Below, in pieces: positions 34,625 through 44,489 of a DNA stretch of 64,000 bases. Under the pieces are notes generated by a model. The model did no database searches, was not told the DNA's origin, and saw only the letters and a program-made list of their open reading frames with translations. The DNA is from Taudactylus pleione (lineage: Eukaryota > Chordata > Amphibia > Anura > Myobatrachidae): NCBI GenBank assembly GCA_031769625.1, contig JAUIMM010000566.1, positions 2,671,001 through 2,735,000 on the forward strand, read 5' to 3'. The stretch's first letter is position 1. Every line of letters starts with the position of its first letter. The position numbers and the translations under genes were made by a program.

Positions 34625-34751
34625 GTAAGAACCCTCCCCTCCTTTGTATAGTGCTCTGTATGCTATATGTGTATTTGTATCACACAGTAACTACTGTATG
34701 GATAGTATGGGCCATTTCCCTTTATCATTTACATACTACAAAATACATATT

Positions 34752-35875
34752 GGGCCCGATTCTGAGTGGCACGCAGCAGCGTCCATTGGCGATCTCCTGT
34801 CTGCGAGTTTAAGCAAATGGCACTACAAATGCCCTCCTGTCACAAACCGCCGCACTGCGAATGCAGGGCGAGGCGAACGCCGGGCGAGCGTTCGCTGAAG
34901 CTCCTCCTGCCTCCTGTTCGTCATTTCAGGATCTTTCTGGATTGGCTCCTGCATCTATTTCCTCCTGGTGCGAACGCTGCCATGATGCCGGTGCTACAGT
35001 TTTCGTGCTTCCGGTTCCGGCATTGTCTCCTGTTATCCAGTCAAGCTCCAGTTCTCCTGTCTAAGATTGTTATACTGCTGTTTGTGTCATCCAGGCGGCA
35101 CAGTTCACATACCATCTACCTGCCGTTTTTGTGTCATCTAGGCGCTGCGGTCAGCAGTCTGTGTCCAAGATTGCGCAGTCCTGCGTACGCTGCTTGTTTC
35201 AACACTGCCTCCTGAGTACACAATCCTGTGTACCAACGCCTGTCTCTCTCAGTGGCACTAATCCTTCATCCGCCACATCTAGCCAAGTTTACCAGCCCTC
35301 AAGGCTACTTCACAGCTCAAAAGCTGCATCTTGTTCTTTGGCCAATAGGGCACTACTTGTCGAGGATTCCAGCCCTCAAGGCTGTTGCTGGACTCAGTTT
35401 GTGAAGACACTCAAACAACACCTCAGTTCCTAACACCCCATTTGTGTACATCCATGAGGCCCTATGTGCAACGACTGAGACATACACTGTTATGGTCCCT
35501 GCATGCTGTAATTCTGATTGGTGCATCCTTATGCGCTATCGGTCGCACTATCTAAACTTACACCAGCCCTACGGCAGGTGCAGTTTCCCTGTCTGACCAT
35601 GGCCTCTTATGCTTGCGGCTGTGCGTCTGTGTACACAGCTGCTGTCCCTGACACCCGCAACACTCCCATAACACGCCCACTGAACAGACCATTTGTGCAT
35701 TCACTTCCAGCCACCTCCCAGTCACCGCCCAGGAACCGTCATCACTTCTCCACCACCTTTCTGATACCGTCTGACCTGTGTACACTCTGTGTAGCTAATG
35801 CACAGTTGTAAATAATCACTCAACTAAGTGACCTTCGGCATTGTGTGCGGATTGCGTGTGAATCAGGCCCTTTAT
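34752..35875. mobile_element. GGGCCTGATTC-type MITE with probable insertion
   Basis: Left end GGGCCCGATTCTGAGTGG, right end GCGTGTGAATCAGGCCC. The GC-rich centre at about 34900-35450 (CTCCTCCTGCCTCCTG, and two CCAGCCCTCAAGGCT copies near 35295 and 35370) is unlike the rest of the family and may be an inserted leader or LTR piece. Open frames through it, up to about 149 codons, show no homology I recognise. Confidence 0.45.
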
Positions 35876-37014
35876 CTCATATTTTTATACATGCATTTCG
35901 TTTGTGTACTTATGATATTTATACATATATTATTTAGAACACTTTAAACATACATGATCCTCACTTACAGTGTGCATTATATGTGAGTACTATTTACTAA
36001 TAAACATTGAATCATTTTCAGATATGCTTACTACAGACCTAACACACCTACATATATGCATCACCAAGAAGTGGGTGTGGGTGGAAAGTACAGATGTGTC
36101 CTCCGTCATTGTTGCAGTCACGTTACACAGCCCTTCTAGTCGCACCTAGTGCCGTGCCAGTTTGCTCACGCCGAGCGTCTTTTCCTGTGTATTTTTTTCG
36201 GCAAATGTGTCTTATTCGCAATGCGATGCGAATAAGATGCACAAGCAGACATTGCAGATTCCAACGCAGTAAACAGTCGTAGCAAACCTGTTCCAGTGTT
36301 ACATTGTTACAACAATCTGACGGATTTACAGACCAGCATCTTTCTACAGTACTGCTATCTTCTTTCTTCACTATAGGGCCTATTTACTAAGCCCAAAAAT
36401 TCAGGTAAAAGCTTAGCCTTTGGGAGTTTGGCCTCATTAGTTATAACCATCTTTAGATGGCGGCATCAGATGGATCTTTCAAATAACATATTTATTACGG
36501 CTAAAATGTGCTTTCATAAATAGGCCCCTATAAAGTGATATAAACAGTAATTGCCAACCTTCACACATAGTTTCCATGGACATGTTTTGGCTAGACAGGC
36601 ACAATTGAGTACGTCATTCACAGCTCAGCCTAGGTGGAAGCTGTTACATTGCAATATCCTCGTCACTACATAACCTCATTATTACGTTATAGTTTTGTAT
36701 AATGTGTTATCACATAGTCATTACGGCGTATCAGGTACTGTAGGCCCGGATAGGGGCACGCATGTCTAATATAACTTTTCCAAAGCCAACTATTAATTTG
36801 AATGGGGAATCAGGGCCTGATTCAGAGCCGCTCGCTAACAGCGAGCGCTCGCTCTGAATCAGGGCGTGTGTTTTTTTAATTTGTTGTTGCAGCCTCTTGG
36901 CCGCTCGCATAGCTGTGGGTTACCACTTTTTAATGTAGGGAGTGGATTGAATGCTTTAATGTTTACACCACATTAGCAACATTTTTGTAAGTATGCTCAT
37001 AAAATACTTGACAT

Positions 37015-37020
<6 letters not shown>
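35876..37020 (+). other. Intron with MITE fragments
   Basis: A TACAGATGTGTCC-ended fragment starts near 36090 and shares AGCCCTTCTAGTCGC with 25160 in reverse. At 36376-36532 is a MITE with GGGCCTATTTACTAAGCCC and CATAAATAGGCCCC ends. At 36876-36920 is a scrap of the multi-hairpin family (GCCGCTCGCATAGCTGTGGG). No exon seen. Confidence 0.5.
36813..36865. mobile_element. Ends-only minimal MITE
   Basis: Only about 53 bases: GGGCCTGATTCAGAGC, a short GCGAGCGCTCGC-rich middle, and GCTCTGAATCAGGGC. It consists of the terminal hairpin of the multi-hairpin family without the interior. Confidence 0.7.

Positions 37021-37052
<32 letters not shown>
37019..37052. repeat. (AT)n microsatellite
   Basis: Sixteen or so AT units immediately upstream of the splice acceptor region of the next exon (about 25 bases away). 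Confidence 0.9.
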
Positions 37053-37056
<4 letters not shown>

Positions 37057-37077
37057 CTATTGAATGTTTTGTTTCAG

Positions 37078-37147
37078 AGTGGCATCAATTAAAAATTACT
37101 ACCCTCATGTCAGAATGATTACACAGATCCTACAATCCCACAACAAG
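37078..37147 (+). CDS. KCNU1: KCNU1-like (Slo3) channel, fourth RCK1 exon
   Basis: This 70-base exon completes the split arginine codon (phase 2 start) and ends in phase 0 before the donor GTAAGC; the acceptor is GTTTCAG. It reads VASIKNYYPHVRMITQILQS then HNK. Slo1 has VISIKNYHPKIRIITQML and then QYHNK; QSHNK agrees with mammalian Slo3 as I recall it. It codes a strand-helix unit of the RCK1 domain. The very long (25.8 kb) intron that follows is filled with transposable elements. Confidence 0.93.
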
Positions 37148-37189
37148 GTAAGCCTCGGGGTAAGCATTAGACTGTATGCAATGCAGTGG

Positions 37190-37376
37190 TATGCAAACTC
37201 GTCCTCAAGGCACCCTAACAGTCCAGGTTTTAAGGCTATCCATGGCTGAGCACAGACGGTTAAATCAAATTATAGTTATTATAGGTACTAATTAAGTCAC
37301 CTCTGCCCAAGCATCGTTATCCCTAAAATCTGGACTGGGTGTCTTGAGCACCAAGTTTGGGAACCTCTGGCCTAAT
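37190..37376. mobile_element. hAT-like palindromic MITE
   Basis: Left CAGTGGTATGCAAACTCGTCC and right AGTTTGGGAACCTCTGG. The arms contain TTAAATCAAATT and TACTAATTAAGTCACC as in 27716-27904. Confidence 0.75.
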
Positions 37377-37916
37377 GTATAAAGTTCAATTGCATCTAAC
37401 CCAGAGATTTTTTTAAGCACCTATAATAACAAATAAGGTAGATATATATTCTTTAGATAATATAATAGATATACATGATTTACAAAGAGAAGGGACAATC
37501 CACAAAGAAAGCTGTGGTGTAATGCTATATACTTTATATTTGCTTTTGGACACCATGGCCAACATATATATGTTTACAGAATAAACAAGTTATTTTTACA
37601 TGGGAATATGATTCTACTGCCTAATAATTACACTTAGAGAGCCTTTGAGTGATTCCCAGTATGAACTCTTTGAGATTGTAGCTAAATGACTTTACCTTTT
37701 AGTGTCCTAGACAACAAAAATTAGATTGTGAGCTCAACTGGGGCAAACTGCGACTGAACATTTTTTTTTCAAAGTGCAAAGACTTATTTATAAAGATAGC
37801 CATGTATAATCCATGGAATTGGTGGGTGGAGAGATAAAGATAAACCTAACTCGATGCACTTACAATGGAAACTGATTGTCGAAAGAATAACAAGCAGAGC
37901 TGTTGGTGGAGACACA

Positions 37917-37917
<1 letters not shown>
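37377..37917 (+). other. Intron, unassigned
   Basis: AT-rich, no exon or element recognised. Confidence 0.5.
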
Positions 37918-37952
<35 letters not shown>

Positions 37953-38830
37953 CATCATTTATTTATATGGCGCCACAAGTGTTCTGCAGCACCTTACAAA
38001 GTACTTAAACAAATAGGTTGACTTAGTGACTTACAGTACAATACAATACAGGTCATGGATAATATACATTGCTACATTCGCGACCATAACACCCAGATAA
38101 GCAACAGAGCAAAGCAACCAAGTGTTAGATGCCCTAGTGGAGAGTAAGAAGTAGATGAAAGTAGAGTAAGGAGAAGCACAAAACGGTAGAGGGCCCTGCT
38201 CATAAGAGCAACATTCTAAAGGGGAGGGACAGACAAACAGGGGTGACATAGATGGGGTATGCAGTTAGGAAGGAGTATGTAGCAGCAAGTTAAGATGAGA
38301 GCTGGAAGGCTTTGATGAAGTAGTGGGTCTTGAGAGCCCATTTGAAGGATTGTAGAGAGGTGAAGAGTCTGATGGGAAGAGGGAGACAGTTCCAAAGGTG
38401 GGGAGCAGCACAGGCAAAATCTTGGAGGTGGAAGTGGGAGGAAGTAATCAATTGGAACGAGAGGCGGCATGCATTTTTTGAACGAAGAGGGCGGACAGGA
38501 GAGTGAAGGGAGATGAGATCTGAGATGTAAATGGGAGAGTAATGGGTGAGGGCTTTGTAAGTGAGTGTGAGAACCTTAAATTGGGTTCTGAAAGGGAAGG
38601 GGAGCCAGTGGAGAGCTTGTAGGAGAAGGGAAGCAGATGCAGAGCGTTTTGAGAGGAAGATGAGCCGAGCAGCAGCATTGAGGACAGACTGAAAAGGAGA
38701 GAGATGGGATTTGGGGAGGACAGATAGGAGGAGGTTACAGTAGTCCAATGTGGAGATGACCAATGAGTGTATGAAGGTTTTAGTGGCATCCTGGATGAGA
38801 TAGGGTCTAATCTTGGAAATATTTTTAAGA
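37918..38830 (-). mobile_element. L2-type LINE 3' fragment, reverse orientation
   Basis: Begins with an (ATT)n run at 37918-37951 and TATATGGCGCCACAAGTG, the complement of the L2 tail seen at 14090-14130. The minus-strand translation from 38763 to 38290 gives STLDYCNLLLSVLPKSHLS, RTQFKVLTLTYKALTHYSP and FKWALKTHYFIKAFQLSS, the C-terminal end of L2 ORF2. The element at 13346-13783 has matching text (KSHLSPLQSVLNAAAQLIF, KTHYFIKAFQLSS). This copy keeps a longer uninterrupted frame (about 157 codons) than the other. Confidence 0.85.
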
Positions 38831-39156
38831 TGTTAGATTAAATCACTGTTCTACTCCCTGAGCAATCTTAGTGGGTGTGGTACAAAGTGTCAACGTTCCA
38901 GATGTTGACTTTCAGAATGTCAACATGTTCTGTATGTTGACATTCAGAATTTCTACATGGACAAGAGGATGACATGGCAATTCAGCAGCATGGCCCCCGC
39001 TGACAATATCGCCCGTTGGACTTGCATGCAGGTCTGACAGGCAATGTCGATGACGATGCACGGGAGCGCTCATCATCAGCGACATAGCGGGTACACACTG
39101 GCTGATATGCCCGATATGTCGTCTGATCTGCCGGATCGGACGACATATAATCTAGT
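38831..39156 (+). other. Intron with inverted GTCAACAT motifs
   Basis: About 38889-38960 repeats TGTCAAC and GTTGACAT in both orientations, similar in flavour to the arms of the foldback element at 40700-41270. At 39085-39160 there is a fragment with CCGATATGTCGTCTGATC. Confidence 0.4.
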
Positions 39157-39345
39157 GCACAGGTTCTCAAACTTGTTCCTCAGTACCCCAAACAGTGCAT
39201 ATTTTCCAGGTCTCCTTACAGAATCACAAGTATAATAATTAGCTCCACCTGTGTCCATGAGTAATGAATACACCTGTGCACCTGCTGGCTGACCTGGAAA
39301 ACGTGACCTGTGTGGGGTCCTGAGGACTGAGTTTGAGAACCACTG
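39157..39345. mobile_element. hAT-like MITE (CACAGGTTCTCAAACTTG)
   Basis: Left CACAGGTTCTCAAACTTG and right GAGTTTGAGAACCACTGA form terminal inverted repeats; GTTCCTCAGTACCCC is mirrored by GGGGTCCTGAGGAC. Confidence 0.75.
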
Positions 39346-40131
39346 ATCTAGTGTGTTCCCAGCATTAGTCTCATTAATGAAATGTGTCATGTTTCCATAT
39401 CAGTTGATGCTGTAACTGAAGTACACATGTATGATCAGTTACTAAATGTAATGCAACTCTTTTTTTGCCCATTAATATAACTGCATTGCCGATTTGCCAA
39501 TTAGTCTGTTTTTAAATATTATTATGTTATTATTGCTGAGTTATGTATCCTCCTTCCTTATCCTTTTGTGTCTTTTTGTGTATATGTAACCCATCACCAG
39601 CCAGCATAATTATCTAGTTCTCCGGCATATAGTGTGCCTAGTATGCTAACAAGCGCCTGACACTAGGTACTTAATTAAAGTTTCATACTTTGACGTGTTG
39701 GAGTTGTATATTTTGTGTAAACCGGCCTCATTAACACATTGTTACATTAAAACAAACGTTCTGATTGAGTGCTGACAGGTGCTGCAAAAATATTCTGATT
39801 TATTAATCTTAAGGAAAGTGGCATAGATGAGTAGGACCCCCTAAATTTACAATAACATCATTATACTGTTCAAAAAGCACAATATACTATTATTCTGAAA
39901 AACAATATCTAAATCTGCACGCTCTGTGTGCTGTCAGCATTCTTTGAAAGTCAGAAGTTATTTACAATGTATAACGAAAAATATATGTTCAGCAAACCTA
40001 AAAAGTTAGATATATCAAGATTATGTTGTTATTAATTATAGTTGGATTTTAATGTCCCTAGGCCAAGGTCCTCTCCCTGGGAACGGTTAGTACTAGGTCT
40101 TGGTATGCTTGACTTTCAATCCGCTTTGAGT
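39346..40131 (+). other. Intron, unassigned
   Basis: Unique-looking AT-rich DNA. No exon, RNA gene or transposable element recognised. Confidence 0.5.
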
Positions 40132-40251
40132 TTTGTTTAGTTACGTTGTGTACAGTAATGTAGCAGCTTTTGACAGGCGTGGGAGCAAAGATGGAAGAAA
40201 AGGCACTGCAGACCCCATACCTCACTCACAGACATACTCTTCACTCACTAC

Positions 40252-40690
40252 ATCCCCATCTGTATGTTTCATACTACCCCCACACTCCCATCTCTATGTT
40301 CCATACTGCCCCCCCCACTCCCCATCTCTATTTTCCATACTGTCCTGCACATTCCATCTCTGTTCCATATTGCTCCCCACACCCCATCTCTGTTCCTTGC
40401 TGCCCCATCCACACCCCCATTTCTGTACTGCACATCCCATCTCTATTCCCTACTGCCCCCACACATCCAGCTCAATGTTCCTTGCTGTCCGCCTCACTTT
40501 CATCTTTATGTTCCATATTGTTCCCTACACTTCCATTTCCGTTCCTTGCTGCCCCTCCCACACCCCCATCTCTATGTTCCATATTGCTCGTCACACCCCC
40601 ATCTCTATGTTCCATATTGCTCCTCACACCCCATCTCTATGTTCCATATTGGCCCCACATAGCCACTTCTATGTTCCATACTATCCTGCA
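40252..40690 (+). repeat. Minisatellite with CCATCTCTATGTTCCATA units
   Basis: About a dozen imperfect units of roughly 30 to 42 bases, each containing CCCATCTCTATGTTCCATA or a variant, followed by CTGCCCC- or TTGCTCC-type sequence and CACACC. Because unit lengths are often multiples of three, frames with repeated HTPISMFHIA-like text open on all three + frames. These are repeat artefacts. Confidence 0.85.
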
Positions 40691-40699
40691 TACCCCACA

Positions 40700-41270
40700 G
40701 ACGGCAATCAATAGACAATAAGAATGTCGACATTGTCTAGGTAGATACCAACTGGTAGACAGGCAAAGGGTCGACAGGTACAAAAGGTCAACATGGTCAA
40801 AAGGTCGACATGGATGAAGATCAGCCATTACATAACGTTGACATGGTCAAAAGGTTAACATTGGATTGGTCGACACATTTTTTTTTTGTTCTTTAGGGTT
40901 AGGGTTAGTCACTTACCGGAGAGTAAGGGTTAGGCTTTAGAAGGAACGGTTAGGCACTTCCCCTGATGGTTAGGGTTAGGCACTAGTAGGGACGGTAATG
41001 GTTAGGCATTTACCGGAGGGTTAGGCACTAGGAGGGAGGGTTACAGTTAGGCACCAAGGGGAGGGTTAGGGGTAGAGTGAAGATTAGGGTTAGTAAGAAA
41101 AAAACATGTGTGTTGACCTTTTTTCATGTCGTCCAGGCCAATGTTTGACCATGTCAACCTTTTGTACCTATTGATCTTCATCCATGTTGACCTTTCGACC
41201 ATGTCGACCTTTTGTACCTGTTGACCTACTGCCTGTAAACCAATTGATGTCAATCTTTTGACTGTCTAAA
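40700..41270. mobile_element. Foldback element with telomere-like core
   Basis: The arms are built of GACCTTTTGACCATGT-like sequence: AAGGTCGACATGG near 40800 is mirrored by CCATGTCGACCTTTTG near 41200. The core at 40898-41095 contains many GGTTAGGGTTAG and GGGTTAGGCAC units. The core resembles vertebrate telomere repeats but is irregular and spaced by other bases. No coding capacity. Confidence 0.6.
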
Positions 41271-41619
41271 TAGTGTAGATCTTTTAATTCACACCTTTAC
41301 CCGAAACCCCCTCCATACCTTGTATTATGCTTCCCCTCTGCTGTAATTAGCTTACTTAACTCAGGCCTTCTTCTTGTTCTTTCCTCTTTTCTCAGTTCCT
41401 CTCTCTCTCAGACAGCATTGGAACGTCATCATGTCCCCATGCTCCCCCCTTGGCCACTGGTTGTGTATAGTCGTATATTCCTGGTATGAGCACCACTTTT
41501 TTGATTGAAGAGTCAATAGATTATTCCAATAAGTCCCAAAATAAATAATGAAACACAAGGCACTGCCACCACCTTGCCTGAGTAAGGAACACTATGTAGA
41601 CCTTTTGCTAAGTCTCTTT
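41271..41619 (+). other. Intron, unassigned
   Basis: No recognised exon or repeat. Confidence 0.45.
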
Positions 41620-42375
41620 CTACCCAATGCTCCATGCCCCTTGCTCATTGTTTCCCCATCCCTGTCACCTCTACTTGTCTTCCCCTCCCCTTTAGAATGT
41701 AAGTTCTCACGAGCAGGGCCATCTTCCCTCATGTGCTTTTCCTTCCCTTACTTATACTATCATCTATTTCATACTCCCTACAACGGCACCTAACCTTTGG
41801 TTTTTTTCACCCTGCCATGTCCTTATCCTTCAATGTAAAAAACAAATAAAACAGTCACCTCAGCGCACAGTATACAGATAATCAAAGAGTAAAGTGTAAA
41901 AACCGTAGCAAAACGTCCAAAATAAATAAATAAAATTCTGTCCAATTCCACAGAAAAAATGATTGAATATAAAAAATAATTGAATATAAAAAATTCCACT
42001 GTATAGAAGAAGTAGAGAATATTTAACTTCTCCTTTTCAAATTGGCTTATTCATAGAAATCTTCAAACTCCTGTATCACCTCCGTCCAATTGAGTCTTTT
42101 TCAAGGTTATCCTGCAATGCTTTGTACTGTACATAGGGGTACCGAGAGGGGGGAAAAGGGGGGAGGGGTACTAATTATCCTGGTCAAGACTTGATGGAGG
42201 GGCCTGGCTAGGCTGGGTTCAACCTCCTCTCTTACCTGTCAGTGGCAGCAGCCTGTGTCTTCGAAGCCCAGCAGGCCACGCCCCCGAAAGTACCCGGGCC
42301 TGGCACAGCTCTGTACAGGCCAGACTGTAAGTTTATGTACTGTGTAAGGTGCTGCGGGACCCTTTTGGGTGCATT
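41620..42375 (+). mobile_element. L2-type LINE 3' tail, split by an insertion
   Basis: At 41660-41810 the sequence follows the L2 tail of 13830-13960: CCTTTTAGAATGTAAG becomes CCTTTAGAATGTAAG, then CTCACGAGCAGGGC and GGCACCTAACCTTTGG. Tail text resumes near 42330 with GTGTAAGGTGCTGCGGGACC. Between about 41840 and 42325 lies unrelated sequence of unknown family with ends not clearly defined. Confidence 0.6.
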
Positions 42376-42430
42376 CAAGATAATAATACTAATGCTACTG
42401 TAGCTGTACTCTTAACACTTTGAGAAATAA

Positions 42431-42900
42431 TTTTCTTCTTCAGGGTCCATAGGCTCCACAGGGAGATCTTGGGGTGTAGGTGATGGGAACCAATCCGGGC
42501 ACCAAGCAGTTAAAGCTTTCAGCTCCCAGGATGCATTGGGTCCACTCTCCCTATACCCCGCCCCTGAGTGACCTCAGTTTCGTTGGGTCCCGGCCGGGTC
42601 ACCATTTTGCAGGGGGGCTGTTAATCAGCCCCTAAAGCTTATTTCTTTATTTTATTTAGTTTACTTCTACAAGCGACTAGAGCGCACAGCAGCAGACTTC
42701 CGTGGGACATCTGCGCTTCCGCTCCGTCACCCCACTGGTGCCGCGACGCCAGTACTGATCTGGGGATCTCGGCGGGCGTTCCCAGGGTCAGCGCTAGCCA
42801 GGGCCCCCAGAGGGCCCAGACTGCACCCGAACATCAGGGGACAGGTAAGGCGGGTCGCCGCTCACGGTGACTCGCACGTAATCGCAGTCTCAGGGGACAG
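42431..42900 (+). repeat. Left inverted terminal repeat and leader of DIRS copy B
   Basis: Starts TTCTTCTTCAGGGTCCATAG and continues through CCAGGATGCATTGGGTCC and ACCTCAGTTTCGTTGGG, parallel to copy A. Its complement forms the first half of the ICR at 55390-55440. Confidence 0.8.
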
Positions 42901-43508
42901 GCCGGAGGTGCTGCGTGTGGACGCAGGCTCCGGCCATCACGCTCCCACTTGACCACCAGGGACATATTGGTGCGGGAAACCAGTGTCCCAGGGATTAATA
43001 ACCAGACAGGGGAGACAGCTTCCCTGTTTCAGCGGCTTCTCCCCTCAGCTCAGCGCGCCTTTCCACTGCGGTCTGGCTTCCCTCAGTTGCTCTCCTCCTC
43101 CGGACACGCCTCCTCTGATGTCTACGGTGGCCATTTTCTAAGTGTGCAGTTGCAGTTCTCCCAGGACAGCGCATGGTCCGGTCCCCCTGCATACCTCTCC
43201 CCAGGATCAGCGTACTCTGCCCAGGGTTAGCGTATGTAGCGCTATTTCCTACCAGACACTGTGTTTCTGTAGTTGAGTATTGTGCCACTTTGCAGTGTCT
43301 TTCCTGCATTGTATGTGAATTGTGCTAGCGCTATCTGTGTCTTTTTTCTATCTGTCAACTTATGACTATACCTTTTCTCTCAGTTCTGCCCTAATACAGG
43401 TGTTGTTAGGGTAGCTCATACCTGACTTCATATATAACACTGGGGAACAGTCAATCTGTTGCCAGGGATTTAAGAGTCAATTTTGAATAATTCCTGATCA
43501 TGAATATG

Positions 43509-44318
43509 GGGCAGCACAGATGATGTAATGGTTAGCGTTACTGCCTCACAGCACTGAGGTCATGGGTTTAATTTCCACTACGGCCCTAACTGTGTGGAGT
43601 TTGTATATTCTCCCTGTGCTTGCGTGGGTTTCCTCCCACATTCCAAAAATATACTGGTACGTTAATTGGCTCCCCACAAAATTTACCCTAGTGTGTATGT
43701 GTGTGAGCATGTGGTAAGGAATATAGGCCCTGATTCAGAGCCGGACTCTCTGACAGAGCGCTCGCTCTGAATCAGGGCCGTCCTTCCTAATTTTAGAGCG
43801 GCCTCCTGGCCGCTCGCATAGCTGTGGGTGACCACCCACAGCTATAGCGAGCGGCCAAAAAGATGGTCGTGATGGTCAAGACCATCGAGACCATCGGGCT
43901 TGCGACGAGACCCTTGTGGTAGGGTCTCGTTGCCGCAAGCCCTGGAGTGCTTTCGGCTCTATCAGAGCCGAGAGCACTCCCACTGGGAACGCCTCCGTCT
44001 GGGCAGCAATGCCCCTGGCCAACCCACCAAAGGGGGCGTGCTGTCACTCACCATCGACAGCACGCCCCCTTTGTAGCGAGACCCATAGTGACGGCTTGGC
44101 CGTCGCTATCCGGGTCTCGCGCATGCGCACTGGGCCAACATCGACCCGCTTGCGAGCACTCAGCGCTCGCGAGCGGCTCTGAATTAGGCCCGTAGATTGT
44201 AAGCTCCACTGGGGCAGGGACTGATGTGAATAGTAACATATTTTCTGTAAAAGCGCTGTGGAATATGCGTGCGCTATATAAATAACTGGTAATAAATAAA
44301 TAAAATGAATATGACATG
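43509..44318 (+). mobile_element. tRNA-derived SINE with L2-like tail, split by a MITE
   Basis: The head at 43509-43570 (GGCAGCACAGATGATGTAAT, GGTTAGCGTTACTGCC) has the A-box-like layout of a tRNA-derived SINE. The body reads GTGTGGAGTTTGTATATTCT and TTTCCTCCCACATTCC. The tail after the MITE reads TTGTAAGCTCCACTGGGGC and ends GCGCTATATAAATAACTGG with AATAAATAAATAAA. The two halves join naturally across the inserted MITE (43726-44191). It is presumably mobilised by an L2-type LINE such as the ones in this window. Confidence 0.75.
43726..44191 (-). mobile_element. Multi-hairpin MITE, copy 4 (reverse orientation)
   Basis: Carries the same hairpins as copies 1-3 in reverse order: GCGGCC arms with CCACAGCTATAGCGAGC, GATGGTCGTGATGGTC arms, GCTTGCGACGAGACC arms, AGTGCTTTCGGCTCT arms, CAAAGGGGGCGTGCTGTC arms, GGGTCTCG arms and GACCCGCTTGCGAG arms. 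Ends are GGCCCTGATTCAGAG and CTGAATTAGGCCC. The CACTGACATCAC hairpin is lost, as in copy 3. Confidence 0.85.
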
Positions 44319-44489
44319 ATTATTTTTCAATTGGCTCTAGTTTTTGAGATATGCATATGTCTTTAATATTTATGGAAAATTAAATTAAACAATGTTAAAA
44401 ATAGTTAAAAAGATATTTTTTTTATTCTGATTACATTTTATGTTATAAAAAGACACAGGATAATTACATTCATAAGAGTTAGGAAGCTA

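Noticed and set aside
34766..35215. Open frame of 149 codons
   Set aside because: Located in a MITE with a GC-rich insert; no recognisable domain and no neighbouring exon structure.
40898..41095. True telomere or interstitial telomere tract
   Set aside because: The TTAGGG units are irregular, widely spaced and enclosed in foldback arms, so this is an interspersed repeat.
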